The translations under genes were made by a program, and so were the position numbers. Below the pieces are notes generated by a model. The model was not told the origin of the DNA. It made no database searches and was given only the letters and a program-made list of their open reading frames with translations. From Streptococcus hyointestinalis (GTDB taxonomy: Bacteria; Bacillota; Bacilli; Lactobacillales; Streptococcaceae), in the NCBI RefSeq assembly GCF_900459405.1, contig NZ_UHFN01000007.1, forward strand, positions 1,054,001-1,118,000: a stretch of DNA of 64,000 bases, read 5' to 3'. Shown piece by piece: positions 34,732-43,498 of this stretch (positions are counted from its first letter, which is position 1; every line of letters begins with the position of its first letter).

Positions 34732-35109
34732 CTACATCATCTCGTGGTTGATGATGCCACAAATCAACTCAGCTCTTAATTCAAACCGTTTTCTACGATT
34801 ACGATAGGGCTGTGCCATGATTTGAAAGGTTTTAAATTTGGCATTATAGCGCTCAACTTCAATACGCATTTTAGCTATCTCGCGATTCAACTGCTTATCC
34901 TCTTGGGTTAAGAGGTGATGTTTAGAACGCTTAGCAGGAATAAAGGTATTTTCGTGAAATTTCAAGATGCCTAAATACCCTAAATCTACGAAAACAAGGG
35001 TACTTTGGGGCAAACTATAGCCAATACTCTCCTTAAAAAGGGTAAAATCATGCGTATGGCCATCTGAAAAAGCCAATTGACAAGCACGATGGCTAGTCAA
35101 ATCAAGCAT
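34732..35109 (-). CDS. ISL2-group transposase, C-terminal part (copy 2)
   Basis: Protein identical to that at 19306-19683; second catalytic Asp in FVDLGYLGI. Needs the -1 shift to join the upstream half. Confidence 0.83.
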   Translation of the reverse strand: MLDLTSHRACQLAFSDGHTHDFTLFKESIGYSLPQSTLVFVDLGYLGILKFHENTFIPAKRSKHHLLTQEDKQLNREIAKMRIEVERYNAKFKTFQIMAQPYRNRRKRFELRAELICGIINHEMM

Positions 35110-35120
35110 GATTTGAGTTT

Positions 35121-35546
35121 TTATGGTATGTCTTTTCTTTTTACCAGAATAATTCTTGCTTTGGTTTTTTTAGGGCGTTGAATAGGACTTTCAGTGACAT
35201 CAATGGCAACAGTGGCGCTAGGTGCTTCCAAGTGGTCTAAATCAAAGAGGCCCGAAGAACGAAGGGTGTCCTCTACCCATGTAATGGTCTCATTGACAGT
35301 TGCCACACCTACACCAAAATCAAATGCCAACAAGCGTTGAGTGGGGTAATAACGTAAGTAGCGCAAGGTCATGATAAGTTGGTCTTCCATGCTTAGACGA
35401 CGTGGGCGTCCTCCTTTTCGGTGTTGCTCTTGATAAGCGTCAGTGAGACAATCAAGCATCAGATGAAACGTCGCTTTTTTAACACCTATCAACAATTTGA
35501 AATTCTCTGAGTTTAATTTTAAGGCTTTTTCGTATGTTGTTTCCAT
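35121..35546 (-). CDS. ISL2-group transposase, N-terminal part (copy 2)
   Basis: Protein identical to that at 18869-19294; ends in the alternative frame after the same poly-A run. Confidence 0.84.
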   Translation of the reverse strand: METTYEKALKLNSENFKLLIGVKKATFHLMLDCLTDAYQEQHRKGGRPRRLSMEDQLIMTLRYLRYYPTQRLLAFDFGVGVATVNETITWVEDTLRSSGLFDLDHLEAPSATVAIDVTESPIQRPKKTKARIILVKRKDIP

Positions 35547-36388
35547 ACCTTTAGTATACCACTTTTGAGTTACCGAACAAGTCTAATCAATATCAAACAT
35601 CAGAACGCTACTATAAGCTCCCAAAGCTCTTGTTTGAGAGTGAGCGCTATAAGGATATGAAACTAGAAGTTAAGGTTGCTTATTCCGTGCTGAAAGACCG
35701 ACTAGAGTTGTCTTTGAGTCACGGTTGGATTGATGATGAGGGAGCTGTCTATCTCATTTACTCTAACGCCAAACTAATGGCTCTGCTCGGATGTTCCAAG
35801 TCTAAATTATTGTCCATTAAGAAAACCTTGCACGCTTATGGGCTTATTGAGGAAGTGCAACAATCCTCCAGTGAAAAAGGGCGAATGGCTAATAAGATTT
35901 ACCTAGGAGAGCTGGAGCATGATACACTCCCAGTGTCAAAATTAGACGGGGGTAGTGTTTCTAAAAGACAGGGGCAGTCTGAAACTGAAACGGGGCTAGT
36001 GTCAAATTCGACCCCTAGTGAGACTGAAGGAAGTGAGACTAATATCAGTGAAACTAAGGGGAGTGATTATTCTGTTGAGGATGAGGAGGAAAGAAATCAT
36101 CATGTCTCAAAGAAAAAAGAAAATACTTTATCACGAAAGGTGGACAAGGCGACTTGTTACGACAAAGATTACATTTGGCACTTGGTCTATGATAGGCTGG
36201 CACAAGACTTTCCTAAGCCCTCCATACGGGACAGTATGATGTTAACTTTTGATGAACGATACGCCTACGCACTAGCTAATATGCATTATGCTAAAGACGC
36301 CGAGACGATTGCGGAGTATGTTTACAATGGTATTTTGGCAACGTGGAACAAGCGTATTCGGCAACACTATCACAAGGAGTGAGTGCCT

Positions 36389-36763
36389 ATGTTAACGATT
36401 TATTTTGGTAATAGCTCAAAAGAACAGGAGAAGTACGAGCAATTTTTTGATGCACACCATATTGAGTATCAAAAACGTCTCGCAGACAAGATGGGCAGAA
36501 GGCAGTTGATGGCGTTATTAGCACAAACTCCAGACTGCTTTGAGATACTGTCACCAGCACTACTGAAATATAAACGCTCCAGACGTTTTCATTTCAATCA
36601 ATTACTTGATTTAATCTTAGTGCGTCCCAGTCGTTATCTACGCTTGCCTATTGTCATTGCAAATGATATGGTCTATGCAGGTGTGACACTAGAAGACCTA
36701 CGCATATTTTTGCCAAGAGACGAAAAAAGGAGACACTATCAGGAACTATTAAGCAAAGAATAG
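36389..36763 (+). CDS. Spx/ArsC-family thioredoxin-fold protein
   Basis: 124 aa from ATG 36389 (AAGGAG upstream). The size and fold pattern fit Spx-like proteins: MLTIYFGNSSKEQEKYEQFF, HHIEYQKRL, ILVRPSRYLRLPIVI. The CxxC of Spx is replaced (FGNSSKE), so any role is redox-independent, such as RNA polymerase or repressor binding. Sits between repA and a small gene, typical of ICE replication modules. Confidence 0.65.
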   Translation: MLTIYFGNSSKEQEKYEQFFDAHHIEYQKRLADKMGRRQLMALLAQTPDCFEILSPALLKYKRSRRFHFNQLLDLILVRPSRYLRLPIVIANDMVYAGVTLEDLRIFLPRDEKRRHYQELLSKE

Positions 36764-36772
36764 GAGACTATT

Positions 36773-37009
36773 ATGGGTAGTTTATTTTGGGATAATGTCG
36801 TATTGTTGTTAGCTGAGCGAGAAATGACTTTTGCGGAGCTCGTTAGGCAGATGTTTGTAGGAGAGTACCATTACCCAAGCGAATTTTGGCGCTTGTATCG
36901 CAAACTGTATCATTACAAAAAAGAGCACTTTCTACCACAAGAACGTTGGGTGGACAGAATGGTTGTTGTTCTTGGTGTTGACTATGCAGAGTTCTTTAGA
37001 CGAGATTAA
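36773..37009 (+). CDS. Conserved hypothetical protein of ICE/plasmid module
   Basis: 78 aa; TAGGAG precedes the ATG. MGSLFWDNVVLLLAEREMTF... resembles a small helix-turn-helix-like fold (MTFAELVRQMFVGEYHYPSEF). Function unknown; last gene of the repA block. Confidence 0.6.
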   Translation: MGSLFWDNVVLLLAEREMTFAELVRQMFVGEYHYPSEFWRLYRKLYHYKKEHFLPQERWVDRMVVVLGVDYAEFFRRD

Positions 37010-37131
37010 AGGTTGACATTTATTTGGTTGTTCTTCTTAGACCCTCTGCCGTATCTCTATTCAGCCTTGGTTGGAATATTTGTAGGCACCTACAGATAAC
37101 CATTTTCAATGACCAACAAGCAGTTCTATTG

Positions 37132-37191
37132 TTCCGCAAATCAAGTTATGTCATTCCGCAAATAGACGTATCGTTCCGCAAATGATATAAT
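37132..37191 (+). repeat. Three iteron-like repeats and promoter before the Fic gene
   Basis: TTCCGCAAAT occurs at 37132-37141, 37154-37163 and 37174-37183 (22 and 20 bases apart, about two helical turns). The last ends three bases before TATAAT (37186-37191). They may bind the Fic protein's own helix-turn-helix or a replication protein. Confidence 0.7.
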
Positions 37192-37217
37192 GCTAAGTGG
37201 AAAAGAGGTAGACTATA

Positions 37218-38108
37218 ATGTTTATGACCGTAAAAGAAGCTGCTATTAAGTGGAGAATATCTGAAAGACGCATTCGTACTCTTTGTTCTCAAGGCAAAAT
37301 TGATGGGGCGTTTCAAGATGGTAAGCTTTGGAAAATACCTGCTGGCGCAAAGAAGCCAGCTGATGGAAGATTAAAAAAAGGTTCTAATCTTTTAAAGACC
37401 ATAGAGGAAAAGAAAACAGAGCTATCTAAAAGAAGACCAATGACTGAAGGTGAAGTTGAACGTCTTAATGAGCAGTTCTTAGTAGAGTTCACCTATAATT
37501 CGAACGCCATTGAAGGTAATACCTTGACTTTAAGAGAGACTGATATGGTATTAAGAGGGCTAACCATTGATCAGAAACCCTTAAAAGACCATTTAGAAGC
37601 CGTTGGTCACAAGGAAGCATTCCAATATGTACAAACCCTAGTCTCTGAAAATCTCCCTTTGACGGAAAAAATAATAAAGGATATTCATTATCTTGTATTA
37701 TCTGACAAAAAGGATGATAGAGGTGTCTATCGAAAGGTTCCTGTTCGAATCATGGGCGCTTCTAATGAACCAGCTCAGCCATACATGATTAGACCCAAAA
37801 TGGAACAACTACTCATAGAGTATCACGAGAATACAGAGGATATCATTACCAAACTAGCAAAGTTCCATATTGAATTTGAGAGTATTCATCCATTCATTGA
37901 TGGCAATGGAAGAACAGGGCGATTATTAGTGAATTTAGAACTAATGAAAGCTGGTTATCCACCGATAGATATTAAGTTCACAGATCGCTTGTCTTACTAT
38001 AAAGCATTTGATGACTTTCATTCCAAAGGTCAGCTGGCTCCAATGGTAAACTTATTTGCCAAATATGTGAATGAACGATTAGATGATTATTTGTCTATTC
38101 TTGATTGA
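37218..38108 (+). CDS. Fic-domain protein with N-terminal DNA-binding domain
   Basis: 296 aa; AGAGGTAG precedes the ATG. An excisionase/MerR-like helix-turn-helix (VKEAAIKWRISERRIRTLCS, about 5-45) leads to an inhibitory helix motif SNAIEGN (about 95) and a Fic core with ESIHPFIDGNGRTGRLLVN (catalytic His near 223). Fic proteins transfer AMP to target proteins; class II enzymes are held in check by the S/T-x-x-x-E-G motif in front, present here. The DNA-binding part suggests autoregulation at the repeats at 37132-37183. Confidence 0.88.
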   Translation: MFMTVKEAAIKWRISERRIRTLCSQGKIDGAFQDGKLWKIPAGAKKPADGRLKKGSNLLKTIEEKKTELSKRRPMTEGEVERLNEQFLVEFTYNSNAIEGNTLTLRETDMVLRGLTIDQKPLKDHLEAVGHKEAFQYVQTLVSENLPLTEKIIKDIHYLVLSDKKDDRGVYRKVPVRIMGASNEPAQPYMIRPKMEQLLIEYHENTEDIITKLAKFHIEFESIHPFIDGNGRTGRLLVNLELMKAGYPPIDIKFTDRLSYYKAFDDFHSKGQLAPMVNLFAKYVNERLDDYLSILD

Positions 38109-38189
38109 GACAAAATTACTCAGTATCGTTCACTGCACAGCCCAATTGCTTATATACCTTTATCCTCTTTTGCTAGAAAACAACTGCTT

Positions 38190-38201
38190 AAACGTACCAA
38201 A
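38190..38201 (+). terminator. Left arm of a terminator hairpin split by an IS
   Basis: AAACGTACCAAA (38190-38201) pairs with TTTGGTGCGTTT (39885-39896) apart from one T-G pair; the right arm is followed by TTGTTTTTT. With the IS and one AAA duplicate removed it is a terminator after the Fic gene. Confidence 0.7.
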
Positions 38202-38243
38202 TGAACAGCTCCCTGTCAAGTAGACAGTGAAATAATAAAATGA

Positions 38244-39128
38244 TTAAATAGCCTGATTCCTGAATTCAAAAGGAGTCAGGTTGTTTAATTTTGCTTGATA
38301 CCGTTGTGTATTGTAGAAATCGATGTAGGCTTCTACATCTGTGACTAACTCATCATAGGTCTTATAGTTTTTGAGATGGTAAGACTCTGTCTTGAAATGA
38401 CCAAAGAAACTTTCAATCGGTGCATTGTCAATACATTTTCCCACACGTGACATAGACAAGGTCAGCCCAGCTTGGTGTGTGATATAACGATATTCCTTCG
38501 AGGTGTACTGACTCCCTCGGTCACTATGAATAATTGGTGTAGCACCTGGATTGAGCTCTAAAGCTTTCTTAATCGTCTTCATAACCAATGGATTGTCATT
38601 GTTATGACTAATCTCGAAAGCGATGATAGAGCCGTCATACAAGTCTTTGATAGCGCTAAGGTAAGCTTTAGAATTTAGTCCATACTGAAGATAAGTCACA
38701 TCCGTGCACCATTTCTGATTAGGAGCTGTTGCGGTGAAATCACGATTAAGGATATTTTCTTCGTGAAATCTTTCTCCAACTTTGGTGCAGGACTGTCTAA
38801 CACGGCGAATAACAGAACGGATACCTAGTATTTTAATCAATCGACGAATACGTTTCTTGTTATAATTTGTGCCAAGCTGGCGATTGACAAAGTTTGTCAT
38901 ACGGCGATAGCCTAGAATGCCATTGTAGTTCCTATGGAATTCCTTGATTTTCTTCATGAGCTTCTTATTCTCTGTCTCAGAAACTGTTTCTATATGATTA
39001 TGCCATTTATAGTAACCAGACCGTGACACCTTTAAGAGCTGACATAAGGTTTGAATGGGAATATCTGGTTCTTTATCGTGATAATCTTTGATGACTTGGA
39101 AGTCATCTAAATACTTACCTAACCTCAC
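38244..39128 (-). CDS. IS150-group transposase OrfB (copy 2)
   Basis: 294 aa, identical to the product at 9186-10070, with intact DDE motifs. Confidence 0.93.
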   Translation of the reverse strand: MRLGKYLDDFQVIKDYHDKEPDIPIQTLCQLLKVSRSGYYKWHNHIETVSETENKKLMKKIKEFHRNYNGILGYRRMTNFVNRQLGTNYNKKRIRRLIKILGIRSVIRRVRQSCTKVGERFHEENILNRDFTATAPNQKWCTDVTYLQYGLNSKAYLSAIKDLYDGSIIAFEISHNNDNPLVMKTIKKALELNPGATPIIHSDRGSQYTSKEYRYITHQAGLTLSMSRVGKCIDNAPIESFFGHFKTESYHLKNYKTYDELVTDVEAYIDFYNTQRYQAKLNNLTPFEFRNQAI

Positions 39129-39856
39129 CGACGGTTGCGCCGCTTGACCTCTTCTAACTTTTTTAGCAGGTCAAGCTCAATTTCTAGGAGACGATTACGT
39201 TCTTCCAATTGTTTCACTTTGAGTTGAAGTTGTTCAGCTTCGGTAAGATTGGGTTTACTCTCTAATCCTTTTCCACGTCTATCAAGGAGACCTTGAGAGC
39301 CATCTTTTTCAAACTTACGCACCCAAGAATAAACCTGCTGGTAAGAGACACCAAACTTCTCAACAGCAGCTTGGTAGTCTTTAGCGTGAGCAATGGTGTA
39401 GTTGACAATCTCAATACGTTCTTCGAATGTTGTTGGTCTTCCTTGTTTCATACGGCTGTATCCTTTACTAGTAGCTTTTAAGTCTTTACCACTAGTATAT
39501 CGTTTTATCCAGCTTCTGAGAACATAAGTATCAGAAATATCATAGCGTTGACAAACATCTATCAACGCCCCTTTTTCATCTAGATAATCTAGGACTGCCT
39601 GTTCTTTCAACTCTTGACTATATTTCTTCCAAGTTCGCCTTTCCTTTAGACCATCCACGCCATCTTTCTCATACTTGAGTTTCCAAGATAATATCGTTGA
39701 CTTACTTACCTTGAATTGCTTACTGAGTTGTGAAATGGACTTCTTATGACTAAAGAGTAATTGAACTATCTCTAGTTTCTCTTCTTCTGATTTTTGACTT
39801 CTTTTGGACATATGAAAACTCCCCTTATAGTTTCTAGTGAATTTTTGTTTTTTCAC
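39125..39856 (-). CDS. IS150-group OrfA (copy 2)
   Basis: 243 aa, identical to the product at 10067-10798. The A6G slip site is at 39164-39158. Confidence 0.92.
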   Translation of the reverse strand: MKKQKFTRNYKGSFHMSKRSQKSEEEKLEIVQLLFSHKKSISQLSKQFKVSKSTILSWKLKYEKDGVDGLKERRTWKKYSQELKEQAVLDYLDEKGALIDVCQRYDISDTYVLRSWIKRYTSGKDLKATSKGYSRMKQGRPTTFEERIEIVNYTIAHAKDYQAAVEKFGVSYQQVYSWVRKFEKDGSQGLLDRRGKGLESKPNLTEAEQLQLKVKQLEERNRLLEIELDLLKKLEEVKRRNRR

Positions 39857-39984
39857 TGTCTACTATAGGGGGAGTATATCAAAATTTGGTGCGTTTTTGT
39901 TTTTTATGGTATAATAAAAGAGAATGGAGTCTAGTGGTAAAAAGTCAAGAGAAAGTTGAGTAAACTTTAGTTGATTTTCTAGAC

Positions 39985-41147
39985 CCCACTTGTCAAGTCA
40001 AGTGCAACAAGTTCATTGATAACTAGAGCTCCAGAGGTTAAGCTGTTTGGGCTAGCCCAAACAAAATATTTGCGGTTTTATACTTGTGAAGTCGTCTAGG
40101 TCTGTCATTGATAGCAGAGACGTAGTGATTGAGTTCTTCTGTCGTTAGTGAGTTAAGAGAGACACCTTTTGGGAGAAACTCTCTCAAGAGACCATTGAAA
40201 TTTTCATTTGTTCCTCTTTCATGAGAAGCATAAGGATGGGCAAAATAGACTTCCACACCTTTTAAGTCTGACAAGCTACTGAACTCTGAGCCATTGTCCG
40301 ATGTGATGGAGCGAATAGGGTACTGCGATAGTAAGCTCTTAACAGCCCTATTGATGGTTTCTGCTTGTTTATTAGCCAATTTTACAGCGATGGCAAATCG
40401 TGTTTGACGCTCTACTAAGGTCAAAATAACAGCTTCACCTTTGGTTTTCTTGCCAAGAACCAAATCAATCTTCCAATGCCCAAATTCAGAACGGTCATTG
40501 ATACACTCTGGACGTTCTTCAATGGATTTTCCTAAGATTTTCGTCGTGGCCTTAGGCCTTACTTTAGACCGTTTTCGGATGCTCACCATCTTAGGTAAAT
40601 CAATCGGTTTAACCCTCAACAGTCCGTCTTTGATGTAACGATACACTGTCTTGGTGGAAGGGATAACTTCCAGTGGATGTTTTTCTCGGTAAGTTTGAAC
40701 AAAGCTATCGACACTGTGACAGCGAGGTTTCGTTTTCAGGGCTTTCTCAAGTTCCTTGAAGAAGGTCTGGGAGCAGTACGATAGTTTATGATAAGCACTT
40801 TTTCGACGATTGGTTTCATAAACACGTTGACCACTATCTGGAAAGTAAACCGTTGAGTAGATTCGTTTCCCGTTCTTATCTTGAACCTGAGAAACACTTC
40901 CTCGTTTGATTTCACGACTGATGGTTGAGCGATGACGCCCAAGCAGACGAGCAATCTCAGAGGGGTTCTTACCCATCCTGAGATAGGCGCTGATTTCTCC
41001 GCGTTCAGAGGCTGAAAGGTGTGAGTATAACGATTTTTTGGTAGAATGATTAGTGGACATGTTCATCTGCTTTCTATACTGAGTTGGGGAATTCTAGTAT
41101 ATCAGACGAGCATGTCTTTTTTGTTGCACTTCATTTTACAACACGGG
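39985..41147 (-). mobile_element. IS30-family element
   Basis: About 1.16 kb with imperfect inverted ends sharing AAGTGCAACAA (40000-40010 and the complement at 41121-41131) and an outer TTGT block. The right end abuts a 5'-truncated IS110 copy, so this insertion or a linked deletion removed 44 bases of it. Confidence 0.85.
40038..41066 (-). CDS. IS30-family transposase
   Basis: 342 aa, full length. N-terminal helix-turn-helix (LSASERGEISAYLRMGKNPS, EIARLLGRHRSTISREIKRG) and a DDE core: FGHWKIDLVLG, SITSDNGSEFSSL and HERGTNENFNGLLREFLPKG. Intact and probably active; a mutated piece of a relative is at 60880-60995. Confidence 0.93.
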   Translation of the reverse strand: MNMSTNHSTKKSLYSHLSASERGEISAYLRMGKNPSEIARLLGRHRSTISREIKRGSVSQVQDKNGKRIYSTVYFPDSGQRVYETNRRKSAYHKLSYCSQTFFKELEKALKTKPRCHSVDSFVQTYREKHPLEVIPSTKTVYRYIKDGLLRVKPIDLPKMVSIRKRSKVRPKATTKILGKSIEERPECINDRSEFGHWKIDLVLGKKTKGEAVILTLVERQTRFAIAVKLANKQAETINRAVKSLLSQYPIRSITSDNGSEFSSLSDLKGVEVYFAHPYASHERGTNENFNGLLREFLPKGVSLNSLTTEELNHYVSAINDRPRRLHKYKTANILFGLAQTA

Positions 41148-41235
41148 TATTTTTAAAAGCTATTTAGAAAATTGATTGCATGTGAAAAAGACCTGCTAAA
41201 AGCAAGTTTTTAAAATGATTCATGACTTTATAGTT

Positions 41236-42393
41236 TTACCTTAGCTTAGTTTCATCAAACAGTTGATTGGTTTTAAGAAGATGATAAATTACACGAATGA
41301 GCTTTTTAGCAACATGTGTCACAGCTACATTGTAATGCTTTCCTTGACTGATTTTTAGTCTTAAATAGGCTTTAAAATGTGGGGAATAAATGGCTATAAG
41401 CTTAGCAGCCTGTATTAGAGCGTACCTTAGATAAGAGGAGCCTCGTTTTACCATATGACCGGTATTATCCATCTGTCCTGATTGGTAAATGGCAGGGTCT
41501 AATCCTGCAAAGGCCTGGAGCTGATTTAGATTCTTGAAATTATGAATATTCTTAATTTCAGCTAGAATAATAGCACCAAGACGACTTCCAATTCCAGGAA
41601 TAGAAGTAATAGGAGAGTTCAACTCAATCATCAAGAGGTTAATTTCCTCTTGGACTTGGTTAATTTGCTTATCGTAGTGTTTAATGCTTTCAATTAATTG
41701 AACTAACTCCAAGGATAAAACAGGTGAAGCATTACCAATAGTCTGTTTGGCTGTTTCTTGTATCTGATGCGCCTTATCAGCGGTTAGTCGCTTAATTTTA
41801 AGCAATGATGAGAACCGAGCACGAGCTATTCTTTGTGGAGAAGGATAGTTTGTTAGTAAGTCATAGATAAACTGATTATAGAGATTATTAACGATTCTGT
41901 GGAGTTCAGGGAAGATAATATCAAGTAATCTGATGTATAAATTCTTGCATCTAGATCGTGATTGAATTAGGCGATTTTGATAACGTGTCAGCTCTTTTAA
42001 CTCGTCTAATACCCTATCTGTTTGATAACGTTCAGGGGTTACGTCAGAGCGTAGCTTACGAGCAATTAAAAGGGCATCTTTCCTATCAGTTTTAGTTTTT
42101 CTAAGCGATTGTGATTTAGCAAATTCTTTGATAATGAGCGGGTTGTAGGCAAATACATTGTAGCCTAAGTCTCTTAAAAAGGTCACTATATTGTAGTTAT
42201 AGTGTCCTGTTCTTTCAAGTGCTATCTGGACATCTTGTGTGATAGGAGATAGCTGTTCTAGCTTTAGTTTCAGCTGATGAAAACCTTGACAAGAATTGGC
42301 AAATCTGAAGTTGGTTATCACTGTTTCTCCAGTTTCGTTGATACAGGCTAAATCGTGTTTGTTTTTGGCAATATCAATACCAACATAAAACAT
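41236..42393 (-). CDS. IS110-family recombinase, type b, copy C
   Basis: 385 aa from ATG 42393. Differs from copy A by Arg for Ser in the ERTGHYN motif, next to a catalytic Glu, and Leu for Pro in NLNQLQAF. The first change may impair activity. Confidence 0.9.
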   Translation of the reverse strand: MFYVGIDIAKNKHDLACINETGETVITNFRFANSCQGFHQLKLKLEQLSPITQDVQIALERTGHYNYNIVTFLRDLGYNVFAYNPLIIKEFAKSQSLRKTKTDRKDALLIARKLRSDVTPERYQTDRVLDELKELTRYQNRLIQSRSRCKNLYIRLLDIIFPELHRIVNNLYNQFIYDLLTNYPSPQRIARARFSSLLKIKRLTADKAHQIQETAKQTIGNASPVLSLELVQLIESIKHYDKQINQVQEEINLLMIELNSPITSIPGIGSRLGAIILAEIKNIHNFKNLNQLQAFAGLDPAIYQSGQMDNTGHMVKRGSSYLRYALIQAAKLIAIYSPHFKAYLRLKISQGKHYNVAVTHVAKKLIRVIYHLLKTNQLFDETKLR

Positions 42394-42439
42394 AAGTTTC
42401 TGGTTCCTTTCGAGATTATTAGCGACTGTTGTTCGTTCC

Positions 42440-42652
42440 ACGCACTCTTTGTCTTGTATCCTTACACGAGATAAAACGTCTGGGCGTTATCATTCTCATT
42501 ACCAATTAAACAAAGAGCTGTGGTTAGAGCCTCCTAGAAATCGTCAAAGCGATTGGTGGAAGATACTAATCCACAGCGCTGAACTAAGTATAAAACAAAT
42601 CTAAAAAATAATTAAAGAAAGGGTTTATACTAGCGGGAGCTACCCGCTAATA
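42440..42652 (-). ncRNA. Candidate bridge RNA of IS110 type b, copy C
   Basis: Same leader; TAGGAGG retained (42536-42530, minus strand) but the left candidate guide reads TTCCACC (42561-42555) instead of TTACACC, the only base change noticed between leaders. Confidence 0.5.
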
Positions 42653-42660
42653 TAAATATA

Positions 42661-42785
42661 AAGTTGGAAACATTTGTCAAGATTCTTAATACTAATAAAC
42701 AGACAGAACACGAATTTCAAGGAGATATTGCCCTAGAATAAACAAAAACAGTCTATTGACCGGTCAAAAAAAGATGATATTGAAG
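42661..42785 (+). other. Gap without genes
   Basis: AT-rich, with no reading frame or clear regulatory site; includes CTATTGACCGGTCAA, a short palindrome at about 42753-42767. Confidence 0.3.
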
Positions 42786-43490
42786 TTATAGTAATTGGTA
42801 GATTAGTTCTTTTAAGTCTTTAGCAGTTTGAACTTCATGAATTTTAGTATCAATAGGTAGTTTGCGTTTCCTGTGATTAAACCAAATGGGTTTCCAACCA
42901 GCATTTAAGCTTCCTTCAATATCATTTTCAAAGTTATCACCAATATAAAGTGTTTGATTGGGGAGAAAATTGAAATTCTTAGAAGCGAGATCAAAAATTT
43001 CAATTTGAGGTTTTTGGAAACCTGTTGCTTGGCTAATGATAATTTTCTCTTTATCAAAGTATTTTAGAACGTCTAATTGTGATAATTTTTTTAATTGATG
43101 TTTAACTGGACCATTCGTTATGATTCCAATGGGAATCCTTGTTGCTGAACAGTATTCAAGAATCTCTTTTAATTCCGGAAACAAGGTAATTGAACTGAGT
43201 TCTTTTTCGTATGTTTTTTGGAAAGAAAGTGCCAAATCATCAGAAATGTCAAAAGTTCCAAATTCACTTATTATTTGCTTACAACGAAAAATTCGCAAGT
43301 CTTCGATTGAAATTTGTTTATTTGTATATTTTGGAAAAGCAACATCAGACCAATACCTGAATCGTTTATAGATAAGTTCGATTTCAGAAATATCAAGTTC
43401 AGGGAAACATTGTATGATACTATTTTTGAATGGTAAAAGATGATCATATAAGGTATCATCAAGATCAAAAACGATATTTTTATAAGTCAT
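42786..43490 (-). CDS. HAD-superfamily phosphatase (YjjG-like)
   Basis: 234 aa. HAD motifs in order: FDLDDTLYD (nucleophile Asp), GIITNGP (motif II), KPQIEIF (Lys) and YIGDNFENDI (motif IV). The helical cap between them fits the YjjG/PynA subfamily, which removes phosphate from pyrimidine nucleotides. Eight bases after lacR on the same strand, so co-transcribed; a link to sugar phosphates is possible. Confidence 0.85.
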   Translation of the reverse strand: MTYKNIVFDLDDTLYDHLLPFKNSIIQCFPELDISEIELIYKRFRYWSDVAFPKYTNKQISIEDLRIFRCKQIISEFGTFDISDDLALSFQKTYEKELSSITLFPELKEILEYCSATRIPIGIITNGPVKHQLKKLSQLDVLKYFDKEKIIISQATGFQKPQIEIFDLASKNFNFLPNQTLYIGDNFENDIEGSLNAGWKPIWFNHRKRKLPIDTKIHEVQTAKDLKELIYQLL

Positions 43491-43498
43491 AAGTTAGT

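Larger units (their letters stand above)
34717..35584 (-). mobile_element. IS5 family, ISL2-group element, copy 2
   Basis: 868 bp, inverted relative to copy 1, flanked by AAT duplications (34714-34716, 35585-35587). Inserted after codon 7 of repA. Confidence 0.93.
34696..36382 (+). pseudogene. repA: RepA_N-type replication initiator, interrupted by an IS
   Basis: ATG 34696 gives MKRITAN, then the ISL2 element (34717-35584) intervenes; the frame resumes at 35588 as QYQTSERYYKLPKLLFESER. Excision of the IS and one AAT restores one frame of about 271 aa. The RepA_N winged-helix part (KDMKLEVKVAYSVLKDRLEL, MALLGCSKSKLLSIKKTL) is followed by a variable Ser/Glu linker and a C-terminal domain. Such proteins start replication of theta plasmids and some ICEs. 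A weak restart at TTG 35630 could make a nearly complete protein. Confidence 0.8.
38202..39881 (-). mobile_element. IS3 family, IS150-group element, copy 2
   Basis: 1680 bp, same ends and proteins as the copy at 9144, flanked by AAA duplications (38199-38201, 39882-39884), again at the apex of a terminator hairpin. Confidence 0.95.
41148..42660 (-). mobile_element. IS110-family element type b, copy C (3' end truncated)
   Basis: Lacks the first 44 bases of the unit on the side next to IS30. The other end is complete but is followed by AA instead of AG, and no Shine-Dalgarno sequence lies there. Older than copies A and B. Confidence 0.85.
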
